Source: Buddleja alternifolia
Taxonomy: Eukaryota; Streptophyta; Magnoliopsida; Lamiales; Scrophulariaceae
Reading direction: 5' to 3'
Length of the DNA: 64,000 nucleotides
Assembly (NCBI GenBank): GCA_019426215.1
Contig: CM033405.1
Location: 1,961,001 to 2,025,000 of the forward strand
The position numbers and the translations under genes were made by a program. A model generated the notes under the pieces. It was not told where the DNA came from. It saw only the letters and a program-made list of their open reading frames with translations, and searched no databases. Positions 24,248 to 35,675 of the stretch are shown piece by piece (the stretch's first letter is position 1; every line of letters starts with the position of its first letter).

Positions 24248-26610
24248 GAGCAGCTCTAATGGAGCGGCAAAATGGTGTTTTTTCACCACTCTGAGCGGCA
24301 AAATAATGCCAAAATTGGCATTATTGAACAGTCATGCGGTATATAGCGTGACACTGTTCACCTACGCCATTTTTGGCGTGAGTGGACCCTGTTTCCTTTT
24401 TTTTTAATTTCAATTTGACATTCCAATTTTATATAGTTACAATTAGGTTCAATATAATTAGGTCTCTAAACTTTGAAAAAGTTATAATTAGGTCCTATGT
24501 TTGTCATTTTCTTACTTTATTATAATTTAATTATAAATGATAGGTATATATTAAAACTAGTACAAAATGCATATACCATATAAGTTAAAAACATTAAAAT
24601 ATTCATTTCAACATATATTATATTACATAAAATACCAAAATACACGATTTGAAAAAAGAATAACTAAAGATAATAAGACTAGTAAATTAGATAGACAACA
24701 ACAATTTAATATGGTGGTAGATTGGTTCCGTCTCCATCGAAATTAGTAAAATATTGACCATAATCATTTGATGTAGACGGTGGTTGAGCTCTTTTTGTTA
24801 TAATTTGTAATTGTCGAACTTGATAATAAGCACGAACCGTTTGATCATTGAAAAAACTCAAGTCTTTCTCCAAAACTCTATCCTCTTGTGCAATATCTAT
24901 ATTTCTTTGTTTCGCAGCCGCTTGTCGTTGTTTGAAAAGTCTGTGTTGTTGTTTCTCATGCAATTATTATTTTGCAGCTCGATAAGTTGGAGTCTGTCTG
25001 CTTCTGCATTCTTCATCATCTCCTTAAGCTCTTCATCAAGCATAATCGAGTCTTTTTCCCTTTGTTCTCCAATTTTTTTCTTCAACTTGGCTTTTTTCAT
25101 TCCAGTGGGTCGTTCATACGAGGAGCCGCCAATACCATCATTATCATCATTTAAATTCATAAAAAATTATGAAAACCCAGAAGATTCTGGTGTATTATAA
25201 ATCAGGAGTTTGAGTATTTGACTGTGATGAGAAATAGTCGGAAGGATGTTTTCCACAAACTTGTCTCTTCGTGGTGTCATTGTCATGAAATTTCTCAACA
25301 TTTTTGAGCATGTTCCACACATAATCAAATTTGAATCTCGTTTTGAATTGGACATCTTCAACAAACATTCGTTTTGCTCTTTGAAGCTACAAAAAAATTT
25401 AAGTATCAAACTTTAGTATTTACATATATATAAATCACCATACCAAAAAAATTTAAAAATTACTCACTATATCTTGTTCAGATGCCCCGTTGGGATTATA
25501 GAGCTCCACTTTCTTGATGCATTGAATTAATCTTCGAACACCCTTCTCAATCGCCTTAAAATGGGAATCTAAAGATCTCCGGCTACGTTCCTCCATAGAC
25601 ACATCTTTTGTCTCATTGTATAATTGAGTAATTCGATTCCATAATCTATTTTTAGTCTGATTATTACCAGTAATTGGATCTTGAGAAACATCCAAACAAA
25701 TATGACATAAAAGATAATCTTCGTCAAAACGATAATTAGTTGACCGAGAAGACATTTTTATACAAATTGTGGAGAAAAATGTATAGTAGTAATAGTAGTA
25801 ATAATAGAAAATGAAAAGATTTACGATGGAATAAAATGACTGGGTAGTCTATATATAGACAAAAATGTCATCCATAAGAAAATCTTAATCTCATCCAAAA
25901 ATCTTATCTCAATCTCTTAACCGTTCGATGAATTTTCTTATCTCAATCTCAACCGTTGGATGGATTTTCTCAACATATATATATATATATATATATATAC
26001 AATTTTGAGAATTGAGTACAATCAAACAACTTGCATATACAAATAATATAGTTAGCTAGATTCTAGCTGCTAAAAAAGATCGAGTACAAGCAAAATATCA
26101 GTCAAATGTGTAATTGCTAGAATCTTGTTACAGCGAGCATTTTCTTTTTCTAAAAAGGATTATTTTGTTTAATGTGATATATAAATTGTAAACCCGGTCT
26201 TTATATATTGTGTAAATTTTTAATTTAATTTACAAAATATCAAAATATATTTAAAATTCAATTTTAATAATTTATTATTAGAAAGTTATTTTTTATTATT
26301 AAATTACGAAAATATAATAAATTGTAATATCATAAAACAACACAATATATCGATATGGATGAATACGTAACAAAAAACTTAAAGTTTGGTGTTATTTTTA
26401 AAATATGAGAAATAGTATAAATGAGGTGTAAAAGAAATATTCTAAGAAATATATTTTTTGTGTGAAAAATTGTGCAATACATTAGCAAAAAAATAGTGCA
26501 AAAATTGCTGTATTTTTGTGTAACTCTAATGCATTAGAGTGTAGTTATTGTAGTTGCACAAAAATAGTGCAAAAATTGTTGTATTTTTGTATAATACCTT
26601 GGAGTTGCTC
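24248..26610. mobile_element. PIF/Harbinger-type element, 2.36 kb, decayed
   Basis: Flanked by TAA (24245-24247 and 26611-26613). The left end is GAGCAGCTCTAATGG and the inverted right end reads GAGCAACTCCAAGGT. Subterminal palindromes are present near the left end: AATAATGCCAAAATTGGCAT continuing to TATT, GAACAGTCATGCGG facing GTGACACTGTTC, and ACGCCATTTTTGGCGT. Near the right end the block GTGCAAAAATTGCTGTATTT is repeated. It contains on the minus strand a broken Myb/SANT plus NAM-associated-domain gene, the usual second protein of PIF/Harbinger elements. No transposase gene is seen, so the element is non-autonomous. Confidence 0.8.
24706..25755 (-). pseudogene. Harbinger-associated Myb/SANT + NAM-associated C-terminal domain protein, broken
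   Basis: The first exon, 25755-25468, encodes 96 residues (MSSRSTNYRFDEDYLLCHIC ... GASEQDI) with the EDxLLCxxxLDVSQDPITG block typical of these plant proteins, often labelled glutathione S-transferase T3-like because of a mis-named homologue. A good GTGAGT donor leads to a second exon from 25386 (LQRAKRMFVEDVQFKTRFKF). This hits a TAA at 25197-25195, giving at most 159 residues. The normal C-terminal part is still recognisable downstream in other frames: GMKKAKLKKKIGEQREKDS at about 25100, then AQEDRVLEKDLSFFNDQ and a final YGQYFTNFDGDGTNLPPY ending at 24706. Frame changes near 25200 and 24965 plus stops separate these pieces. This is a dead gene, or at most a short truncated one. Confidence 0.82.
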
Positions 26611-26854
26611 TAATGGATTATATCCAATATCACGTGCCTAACCCGACATTATTTTTTAGAAAAAAATGTAATCACTTATCACATTCACCGCACCACAAAT
26701 AAAAATTTCATATCCTGTTAAAAAAAAAAAAAAAAGTGAGCGTTGACCATTAAAATAGACATAATATACGGACAAAACGACAAACCAACTTTGCATGAAA
26801 AATCTTGTCCGAACATCCACCACTTTTTCCGGCCATCTCCGCCGCTCTCCGCCC

Positions 26855-26860
26855 TATAAA
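26855..26860 (+). promoter_or_regulatory. TATA box of the AGP gene
   Basis: TATAAA within CCCTATAAAACACC, about 145 bp before the ATG at 27004. The intervening C-rich then A-rich leader fits a plant 5' UTR. Confidence 0.65.
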
Positions 26861-27003
26861 ACACCCCATCGCCGCCCACATCCCTCTCCTCATTCTTTAT
26901 AAGTTGCGCAGTAATTTCTCTAAACCATATAAATAAATAAAGAGAAGAGCTGCAAAAACCAATAAAGAATCACCAAAAATTCCAAAAAAAAAAAGGAAAA
27001 AAA

Positions 27004-27399
27004 ATGGCAAAACAAATATTTACCCTCGCCGTCGTATTCTTCGCCGTCGCCACCGCGGTGGTTTCCGGCCAAACCTCTCCAACCGCCGCACCGGCGTTAT
27101 CTCCGGCAGCTACACCTTCAAAGCCATCACCCGCCCCCGCCGCCGCCCCCACTGCCACCCCAAAAGCAGCCCCGGTGCCATCCGCCGACACCCCCGCTGC
27201 CGCCGCGCCTGAGGAGAAGCCCTCATCGCCGCCGGCCCCCGCTAGCGAGGCAAGCCCTCCGTCACCCGTGGCCCCCACACCCGCCACCACCCCCGCTGCC
27301 TCCCCAGTCCCAGCTGACACACCCAGCGGTGCCGCCGCCGCCTTGAAGCTCTCCGCCGCCGTCGGCGCCACGGCTGCCGCCGGATTCTTCTTCTTTTGA
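27004..27399 (+). CDS. Classical arabinogalactan protein (AGP), GPI-anchored
   Basis: Single-exon gene for a 131-residue protein with the classical AGP layout. Residues 1-22 form a signal peptide (MAKQIFTLAVVFFAVATAVV, cleavage near SG-Q23). A Pro/Ala/Ser/Thr-rich middle (about 23-108) has many AP, SP and TP pairs, which are the usual sites for proline hydroxylation and arabinogalactan addition. A C-terminal hydrophobic tail (LKLSAAVGATAAAGFFFF) after SGAAA forms a likely GPI signal. The protein is expected at the outer face of the plasma membrane and in the wall. Lysines are few, so this is not a Lys-rich AGP. The coding region is very GC-rich against an AT-rich background, as expected for Pro/Ala codons. 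Single-exon structure and an upstream TATA box support the model. Confidence 0.92.
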   Translation: MAKQIFTLAVVFFAVATAVVSGQTSPTAAPALSPAATPSKPSPAPAAAPTATPKAAPVPSADTPAAAAPEEKPSSPPAPASEASPPSPVAPTPATTPAASPVPADTPSGAAAALKLSAAVGATAAAGFFFF

Positions 27400-27647
27400 A
27401 GAGATTAGTTTGTTCGTTTATTGAAATTCTTCAAATTTATGTCGTTCATTTTATTTTCTTGCTTTGTAATTATTCCATTTGAATATTAATGCATTCTTAA
27501 TTAGATATATACTTGTTAACTTGCTAAATAATAAATATTAATATGGAGGAAGCTTTTACTTAAGAGATTATCACTCAGAATTCTCCATTTTATCAAGTGC
27601 ACCAATTTGAAAAAAGAAATTTTTATTCAATACACTTTTAAAATTTT

Positions 27648-27950
27648 GGGTGAATTACATGCACACCCCCTCACTCTAGTGTTAATTACCAAAACACCCC
27701 CTAACTTTTGATAAATTACAACGAGATCCCCTCAAAGGGGTCTATTTGAAGGTTTGCGGGGGTGAAATTGTAAGATTTTTTAAATATACTGGGGGTGCAA
27801 TTGTTAGAATATTTTAACATGAAGGGGACTTTATATAATTTCAAAAAGGTTCTTCCACATTTAAACCAACTGAGGGTCAGTCCGTTTGATAGGTCAGGGA
27901 ATTTTCGATAATTTTGCGCTAAAGTGAAGGGGTGTACATGTAATTTTCTC
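27648..27950. mobile_element. Mutator-like MITE, 9-bp TSD
   Basis: A 303-bp element flanked by TAAAATTTT (27639-27647) and TAAAATTTA (27951-27959). Ends GGGTGAATTACATGCACACC and GGGTGTACATGTAATTTTCTC are inverted. The interior has GAGATCCCCTCAAAGGGGTC, and the family matches 58297-58520. Confidence 0.8.
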
Positions 27951-27959
27951 TAAAATTTA

Positions 27960-28613
27960 TATCGTATCAAGTTCTTGATATAACAAGAACATTATTATTA
28001 TAACGAAAAACTTTATTTCAGTAAGCCTAATCTGATTTTTACATCAATCATTAAATGTAGTTCCTAAACTACCAAATTTTCATCAAATGTGGTCGTCCTT
28101 CTAATTTTTCTTCAAATTGGTGAAATTTGCTAGTTATTCTTTTTTGGGGTGCAAAATATAAGTTTTGGCATTTTAAATTATAATCCCAACAGTTACCAAT
28201 TTGATGAAAAGACCAAATGATGAAAATATAGTAGTTTAAGGCTACATGTAATGAGCGGTATTGTAATTAGGGGATCAAAATCAAATTGGGCGTATAACTG
28301 GAAGCCAAAAATAATTTTTTCCCTTACTATAACTAATAAAGTCGATATTAAATCAGTTCCACAACTTTATTTAGATTTCTTTTTATTTTGTATGCCAAAT
28401 AAAATTCCATCTTCCATTTTTGATCTCCAATTGTCAGTTGAAGCCCACTCTGATTGCAAGTTCAGATCCTCAATTTTATGATATATATCTAATCATATAT
28501 GATAGAGTTCTAGTTACCGTAGAAAATATATAACTCTTATATAAAATATTATATTATTAACTTGAATGATTTATACAGTTACATTACAGCGTATATATAG
28601 AGAAAAATGTAGC
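27960..28613. other. Intergenic, nothing recognised
   Basis: AT-rich sequence between two inverted-repeat elements; no supported gene on either strand. Confidence 0.5.
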
Positions 28614-29072
28614 CAGGGATGGAGAGGGGGAAGGGCTAGTTCGGGCGCCCCCATTAGCTTACAACTTTTTATAAATATAAAGTTTTGCCACCCCAGAAAA
28701 TTTTGATAAATCCATTTTTGTGGTCAAAAATATTATTTTGCTCACCTAATATTTGTTCTCAACTAAGTTTTTCACTTAATCTGGGTAATTTTAATGCGTT
28801 TCTCGTCTCTTGTCTCTTCTATATAATAAGTATCATTTTTGTTTCTATTTGTTTTATTTTTTCATAGTCGATTTCTACGAAATTAGATGTTATTGATATA
28901 TCACTCTATATATTTATTTTCACTATTAACAAAAGAGATATATAGTACTAAGTCTAATCCTCGATTTGTTGGCATACGCACCCCCTGTCAATCCTTTATC
29001 TACCAGGCAACCGAAACGCGTGTATATCACAACAATCTCGCCCCCTTTATATAATTCCTGGCTCCGTCCCTG
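28614..29072. mobile_element. hAT-like MITE (CAGGGATGGAG ends)
   Basis: A 459-bp element with 8-bp flanks AATGTAGC (28606-28613) and AATATAGC (29073-29080), differing at one base. Ends CAGGGATGGAGAGGG and CCTGGCTCCGTCCCTG are inverted. C-runs (GGCGCCCCCATT, GCACCCCCTGTC) lie just inside both ends. Confidence 0.8.
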
Positions 29073-30115
29073 AATATAGCTCTAACGACACTCTAACTAT
29101 ACAAACATGGGTTGGATTATATGTACACTAACAATATATTCCATATCTTGATGTATATATGAAAACTGTTCAAGCATGTTCCTAAAATATACACTCGGTT
29201 GTTCGTATCATACAGCTATTGCGTATTTGGAAATGAATTATACGAGAAAAAACATGAATTATAAGATAGGATCACACCTGCTCTAATTGTTATTGTCAAA
29301 TTATGGGTAGCACGATCTTCTATCCCAATATCATATTATATCGCGGCATGTTTCAATTTATATATTTTTGTATGTATACATTTAGGTACAGATCGCACAC
29401 ATTTACCATCCATCTACTAAACTAAATATGAGATGAAATTGGAAGAATAAATGAACCAAAGTGGTCACATTCTAATATTTGACCTTCTTTTTTCCCTCTT
29501 TCTTTGACATTAAACTTTACGGGCAATTTTATACTAGATGGAGTTGGTCCATCAAATGAACTCAATCGTGACATGTAATTTCAATATTTTAATAAAATCA
29601 ACCACGAAATAAGTGTTCTTATACTTGAGCATGTGATAAAAGATCATTGTTAGAAGCTCTCCATAGATTAAGGACTCTGAATCCAAAATAATCAATGAAG
29701 TATGATCCACGTCGAATTCATCACTATAATTATATAAATCGCTATAGTTATATATATATATACACACACATACGTGTGTGTAAATAATCAAATTTTGAGC
29801 GCTCGTAGTCACTAGTCACTCGATTACTCATTTTCGCCAAATAATTAGAAATGTTTTCCAAGTTTTCAATGTCCACTTAGGTTGACGTTGAGAATTGAGC
29901 TACTAATATTAACGTCAATCACGCAAGAAATAAACGGGAATTAAACACATATAGATTGTCACAAGTCAACAAAGGGTACAATATTTCTATTTTTTCAGCA
30001 AAAGCGATTTAGCTAAATATAGAAATTCATCGGAGAAAATACCACTTCGTTTTTTCTAATATAATAATTTTATATTAATTTTGGTCTAACATCGATTAAG
30101 ACCTCAAAATTTTAA
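29073..30115. other. Intergenic 3' of the pectate lyase gene
   Basis: AT-rich with a small TATATATACACACACATACG tract near 29750. No supported gene. Confidence 0.55.
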
Positions 30116-33100
30116 TTAGCAACGAGATCCTCTTCGGCAGATTAGTGCGCCAGCGGTGGTGGTGATTGAGCCCACAAGAGAAGACGGCCTTGCGCTTAAA
30201 CTTGATGCCCTAGCATATGCGGACCAGGCCCCGGCCCCAGACTGTTGGAAATAAGCTCCGTTTAGCATCAAGTCGCCTTCTGACCTCCAATTCCAGTGCT
30301 TCCACTCACTCTCTGGTGTATTCTCGTACTTTGTCACCTGCACATGAAAAAATTGTATTTTGAGTTTCGATACACCTATTGACATACTTGTAAGTGAATT
30401 TTATATGTCTCATTATAAATAATTGTGATTGTTCTAAAATTTTAAATTCGAAGAAGGTTACTTACCGATTTTCTGGAATTGTCATTGGGTGCAAGAAACC
30501 TATTTCCTTGGCTATATATAGTAGGAGAAGCACTCCCACCAATTGCATACATTTCCCAATGAGTATAGTCATTGTTCACGACATGAAAATACCCATGCCT
30601 GCACCTGCACTTCAATTTCTCAAATATTTAAAACCTAAATAGAAATATATCAAAATAAATGAACTCTAATATTTCTACATATATTCAAACTATGCATAAG
30701 TAAATATAAGAAAATTTGTCCAAGTCAGTTTCATCGAACCCAAACATAATTCACAAGGTATGAAAATTTTAGTCCAGATATAGTCCAGCCGAATACAAAC
30801 CTAATTAACAAAGTGAATGATTTATACTTTGTCATTTGGTTGGTTATAAGGTAATAAAATTGAATTACACTTGAAATCGATCAGACTGAGATCAGGCTAA
30901 AATTTTCGACAAAATGAATGAATTATACTTGAATGCGACCAAACACAACCTAATGGGACCCCCACAAGGTGTGAAAGTTCTAGCTCAAATCCAATTCGGT
31001 CCAACCCAAATGTAATTCACAAGAGATGAGTGTTTTGCACTTGTCATATGATCTGTGACAACGTCCAAGGTAAGTGAATTACACTGAAATCGATCAAACC
31101 AGGTTTCTTGAGCTAGAGGTTAATAAATACTACTTAAGTTCAACCAGATCGAATCTAATCAAACTCGAAAATATAATTCATAATATAAACAAATAATCAA
31201 ATCAAATCCGAACTAAAATTTTTGAAAAATAAATAATTTACCTAGGCATCCTTTGAACTAGGCCTTCTCCAAAATGATTAAAAGCAATAGTGACTTGCAT
31301 GTTCTTATCCTGCATGTAATCATCACTATGCCCTAACAGCATCACCTTATCATGATGAGTGAAATAGTTATTCGAAATTGTAATCGCCGTAGATCCATGA
31401 ATCGCATCTATCAACCCATCCCGACACTTCGACAACGAGCAATGATCGATCCAAATATCCCGGCCACCCAAAATGGCCACGCCGTCGCCGTCCGACGCAT
31501 CCCACCACCCCGAATGCCGCGGCGAATCCCTAATATTCCCGTTCCCACCTGTAAGAATTCACAACTCTCGTGAATAAAGATGTATTTCACTGAATTAATT
31601 ATGATGATTCAGTGTAACAGTAAATATTGACAGATATGAAATCCTATCGACACAAATTTGGGTCTATCAAAATTTTACAAAAGATACTATCAGAAATTAT
31701 AGGGAAAATTGTACTTTTGGTCTCATATTTTGGCTTTTTTCAATTTTGGTCTCATTCATTACGGGATTCACGTATTATATCACGTAACTTTAAAAAATTC
31801 TCATATTTGGTTCCAACCGAATTTTTCATCCAAAATTTAATGGAGTTGACCTTTAAATTTTGGATAGAAAATCTCCCAAAATCTAATGGTCAACTCCAAT
31901 ATCACGTGCCACACACGCACAAAATCTCTCCAAAAATCTGGTTAAAATGTTGACTAACGGAGTTGACTGTTAACTTTTAGATAAAAAATCTTGTTGGGAC
32001 CAAATGTGATAACTTTTAAAAGTTATGGGACACAATGTGTGAATACCGTATCGAACTGGACCAAAATTAAAATAAAACAAATATATGAGACTAAAAATGT
32101 GAGTTCCCACGCTCACACATAAATATATATACACACACATAATATACACTAACACCACCTTGCACACAGTCATGGATATTGATCCCATGTATAATTATGT
32201 TCGTCGCGTAGTGGATGGTTATACACGGGCCGCCGGCACCGATATGGACGCTGGCGCCGCGGCCGTCGATGGTTTTGTGCGAGTTCATGACGAGCTCTTG
32301 GTTGAGCTTGATGACCATGTCGCGTTTGAAGATTATCCAGAGGGGCTCGTCCTGGATGACGGCGTGGCGGAGGGTGCCTGGCCGTGGGTTGACAGCGTCG
32401 TCGTTGCCGGAGTCGGTGACGACGTAGATGCGGCCGTTTCTGCCGCCGACGGCATTTTTGCCGAAGCCGATGGCGCAGTCAGCTAAGCGCTGGCGCTGGG
32501 CCTCCCAGTTGGGGTTGCATCGCCAGCAGTCGTCGATGGGGTTGCCGGTGGCGCAGGAGAGGTAAGCTAAGTTTCTTCTTGATGCATTGATGCTCCTATA
32601 TATATATGTATATAAGAATAAATATTTTCTAGTCAAATATCATTCTTTTCAAAATATTGAACCACATTAGTCAATTAATTAAATTTATATATATATATAT
32701 ATGAGTATAATACAATTTAAGAAGTTTTTTTATTACGGAGTTGTTATTAGGGAGATAAGTTTGATTTCGATATAATCATAATTAAAGAGAGTTTGAACCT
32801 ACGTATGTACATACAACAATTATATGTATATATGAACGGTTGAGACGTAGAAAAAAAATTCATTTGATTCTTCATATCACATTTTTCTTTTCTTTCTATA
32901 CACTGGTACTACCATTGATGTTATATTTACTTGTTGCACATCCAATAACGTAGTAGAGAATGTTGCACCAATAGAAAAATAATTCATTTGTTTCTTCATG
33001 TAACATTTTTTTATTTTTCTCTTTTCACACATTAATCATGTTATATTTACTTGTTGCACATCTAATAATGTAAGAGAGAATGTTGCACCATCGTGTTTCA

Positions 33101-33916
33101 TAAGATTTGAATTGTCTTTGAACGCAACCATGAGAGTCGGACTAAGTCATAATTATTGTTCAAGACGACTCGACTCCCTCACCCCCAACCCAAATAATTA
33201 AAGTGCAAATTAAAGTGATTTGAACTTTGAACTCCTTTCACACTACACATGCATGGTCAGAACTTCTATCACATGCATATTAAAATTTAGGGATAATTGC
33301 AAAAAACACCCTTGTTTTAATGCGAAATTGCAAAAAAACATCTGTGTTAACGAAATAGGCTAAACATCACCATGTGTTATTCAAAGGTCTTTAAAAAGTC
33401 ATTTTTTGAAAAAAACTGAGCGTGTTTTTCATATTTTTCACCTTTAATGACATGCTTCTTTGTCATTCATACACTTTCCAAACAAAATAAAAGGTAAAAT
33501 AGTGTTATTTTACCAAAAAAACACATATTTTTTTTCTATCTTTTTAATAAAAAGTGACTTTTTGCAGACTTTTAAATAACACATGGTGGTGTTTAGCTTA
33601 TTTCGTTAATATAGGTATTTTTTTTGCAATTTCGCATTAACACAGGGGGATTTTTTGCAATTATCCCTAAAATTTAAGAGAATTTCGAACAACTAATCAT
33701 GTATAGATCCCACTATTGGACTACCACCCCATTAATGGCTAATTAGTTGACCCTGTGTAAGCAATAAAAGAAAATTTATTTAATGTAATGTTGTACTTAC
33801 CGATGTACATCTTGTACCACAAGATTAGGGTCTTGAATTGATGAGGATGACACAAGGAATGGAGCTAGAGTGAATAAGACTAGAAATAGAAAGGAAGATG
33901 ATTGGACACCAAACAT
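30116..33916 (-). CDS. Pectate lyase (polysaccharide lyase family 1)
   Basis: Secreted pectate lyase that cleaves de-esterified homogalacturonan by beta-elimination, a Ca-dependent reaction in the cell wall. Minus-strand exons in coding order: 33916-33801, 32595-32159, 31548-31242, 30604-30466 and 30337-30116. All phases fit, giving 406 residues. An N-terminal signal peptide ([20 protein letters not shown]) precedes the conserved PL1 start [20 protein letters not shown]. Further family blocks: [51 protein letters not shown] (Ca-binding region), [20 protein letters not shown] (catalytic Arg region), [20 protein letters not shown] and [16 protein letters not shown]. The C-terminus is short ([10 protein letters not shown]). 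No frame breaks or missing motifs are seen. Introns 1-4 are AT-rich, and intron 1 hosts a Mutator-like MITE. A TATAA-like sequence lies about 90 bp upstream. Confidence 0.95.
30730..31190. repeat. Dispersed repeat in a pectate lyase intron
   Basis: Internally repetitive DNA with motifs such as CCAACCCAAATGTAATTCAC, AAGGTGTGAAAGTTCTAG and TTACACTTGAAATCGATCA. Related sequence lies at about 62670-62760 (AAATGTATTTCACAAGGAGA, GTGTATTACACTTATCACAT). The class is unknown; no ends were found. Confidence 0.5.
33290..33667. mobile_element. Mutator-like MITE with long TIRs, 9-bp TSD
   Basis: A 378-bp element in pectate lyase intron 1, flanked by perfect 9-bp duplications TAAAATTTA (33281-33289 and 33668-33676). 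Ends GGGATAATTGCAAAAAACAC and TTTTTTGCAATTATCCC begin inverted repeats more than 100 bp long (TCACCATGTGTTATTCAAAG facing TTAAATAACACATGGTGGTG). Confidence 0.88.
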
Positions 33917-34004
33917 TTTATTTTTCTTCTCTCTCTATATTGCTCCAATTGGTTTAGAGAGAGAAAGAGAGGGGTGGGGAAGAAAATGGTGTGGATGAGT
34001 GGGG

Positions 34005-34011
34005 TTATAAA
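34005..34011 (-). promoter_or_regulatory. Possible TATA box of the pectate lyase gene
   Basis: On the minus strand CCTCTTTATAACCCC lies about 90 bp upstream of the ATG at 33916. Position and sequence suit a plant TATA element, but no other evidence is available. Confidence 0.4.
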
Positions 34012-34375
34012 GAGGAACAAAGCCGTGATAAATGGCGTGATTTAACCAAGCATATGTGGGGTTCGTTTGATGCTTAATTTACCGCACAAGAGTTCACATT
34101 CACTTCGGGTTAAGTTGTTTCAAAGTTCAAACTTAATTTCTTTGGGTTCCCACTTAGTTGATCGTTTAAGTGAGAGTTGTTCGGTTTAAAATTAAGTTTC
34201 TCCACTTTTATCGTTGTAAATAGATGCCTTTTTAGAGAATTATTATGTACTAGTACGTGGAATACTTATTTATCTTTTGGAGGGAAAACTCCCTCCAAAA
34301 GTAAAATTTTCGATCAAAGTCAGCTGCGAAATGCAACAAGGAAAAAAATTTGCTCCTGAAATCAGCAACGACAAT

Positions 34376-34701
34376 TAGGGTGGGCGTTCGATTCGGGCTG
34401 TCGGGTTTGGGTTGTAAATGCTGCTAGCCGAAGCCGAACCGATTTACTCGGTTTAATAGGGTTCGGGGTCCGAATTAAGGGTTTTGATTAGGGTTGTTGA
34501 GTGTTGACTTACTATTTTGATTAATTTTTTTTAAAAAAATAATTCGGAATTCGGGTTGTTCGGGGCCCGAATTACCCGAACAAAATAAAAACTCAAACCT
34601 GATCCCGAACCTGAAATTTACCCAAGAAACCGACCCGATTAAGCCAAACTTGATCAGGTCGGTTCGGGGTCCGAACATCCCGAACCGAACGCCCACCCCT
34701 A
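34376..34701. mobile_element. hAT-like MITE (TAGGGTGGGCG ends)
   Basis: A 326-bp element flanked by perfect 8-bp duplications ACGACAAT (34368-34375 and 34702-34709). Ends TAGGGTGGGCGTTCGATTCG and CGAACCGAACGCCCACCCCTA are inverted. The interior contains TTCGGGGTCCGAA palindromes. Confidence 0.88.
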
Positions 34702-35335
34702 ACGACAATACACATTGCTAATCTAAGTTTTCGAATTTGGAGACCACGAAATGCTTATTCCTTGCTAAAAGCGATACTAATCAGCACCGAAATAATTGTC
34801 CTTGCTAAGTTACCTTGCTAATTGGATGTTTTTTTTTAGTTTGTTTTGTTGGTTGTTGATGATCTTGATTGGGTTCTATCTCGATGAAAAATGAGATCAT
34901 TTCTTATGGACTTGTTGATAATAGTCTTAATCTAGTTTATGGCCTATTTTAAATAGAGGGCTCTTTGTTGAATTCGCACCGAAAAAATAAAAAATTGTTG
35001 TCCTTTGATAATGGTTGTGTTATATGCTTTATTTTAGCCGAATTGAGAAAATCCTGAAGTATGATGCAAATGAATCTTATTCTAGTTCTATCACAAGCAA
35101 ATGAATACATAATAGAGTTTATTAGGTATCTAGTCTTAATGACCATGTGCTCTTTGAGTATAGGAATGACCTGAAATTAAGCCAGGGGGATAGGGTTGGT
35201 TGAAGATGGTACCGGCGGAGCCCCATGTTTTGTTTGCGGGACACTTCATGATGAGGTCAAGGATGACACTTTTTGTAGGTTCTTAAATATATTTAATATG
35301 TTTTTATTTGGGTCTCGCTTTCAAGTATTTATATT

Positions 35336-35675
35336 TAGGGTGAAAGACAAACCAAACTATTCGATATTCGACTCGAGATCGATCGCTAAAAGTTTGATTG
35401 AGCTCGGTTCGTTAACACATCAAACCAAACTTGAACAAAACTTTTTATGATTAATTAGTTTCGAAGCTCGACTCGATTAGTAGAAAATAATAAAAGCATG
35501 TACAAAAAAATCAAACTACTCGAGCTCGTCTAATGTTCGACTCGATTAAAGCTCGTTTAAGCTCAGCTCGATTAATAACCAAACAAGCTCGAACACAAAC
35601 TTTGAAGCTCGATCGTATTTCAAACAAACTTAAACAATATCTCATTCGGCTAGACTCAACTCGATTACACCTCTA
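35336..35675. mobile_element. hAT-like MITE (AAGCTCGAG family)
   Basis: A 340-bp element flanked by TTTATATT (35328-35335) and TTTATAGT (35676-35683), one mismatch. Ends TAGGGTGAAAGACAAACC and CTCGATTACACCTCTA. The interior is rich in AGCTCGACTCGATTA-type motifs. Confidence 0.78.

Noticed and set aside
26970..27371. Long open frame on the minus strand opposite the AGP gene
   Set aside because: It is a shadow of the GC-rich Pro/Ala-coding strand. The plus-strand protein has a signal peptide, AGP composition and GPI tail; the minus-strand one has no recognisable features.
32160..32486. Open frame on the plus strand over pectate lyase exon 2
   Set aside because: Antisense shadow of a strongly conserved exon with correct splice sites.
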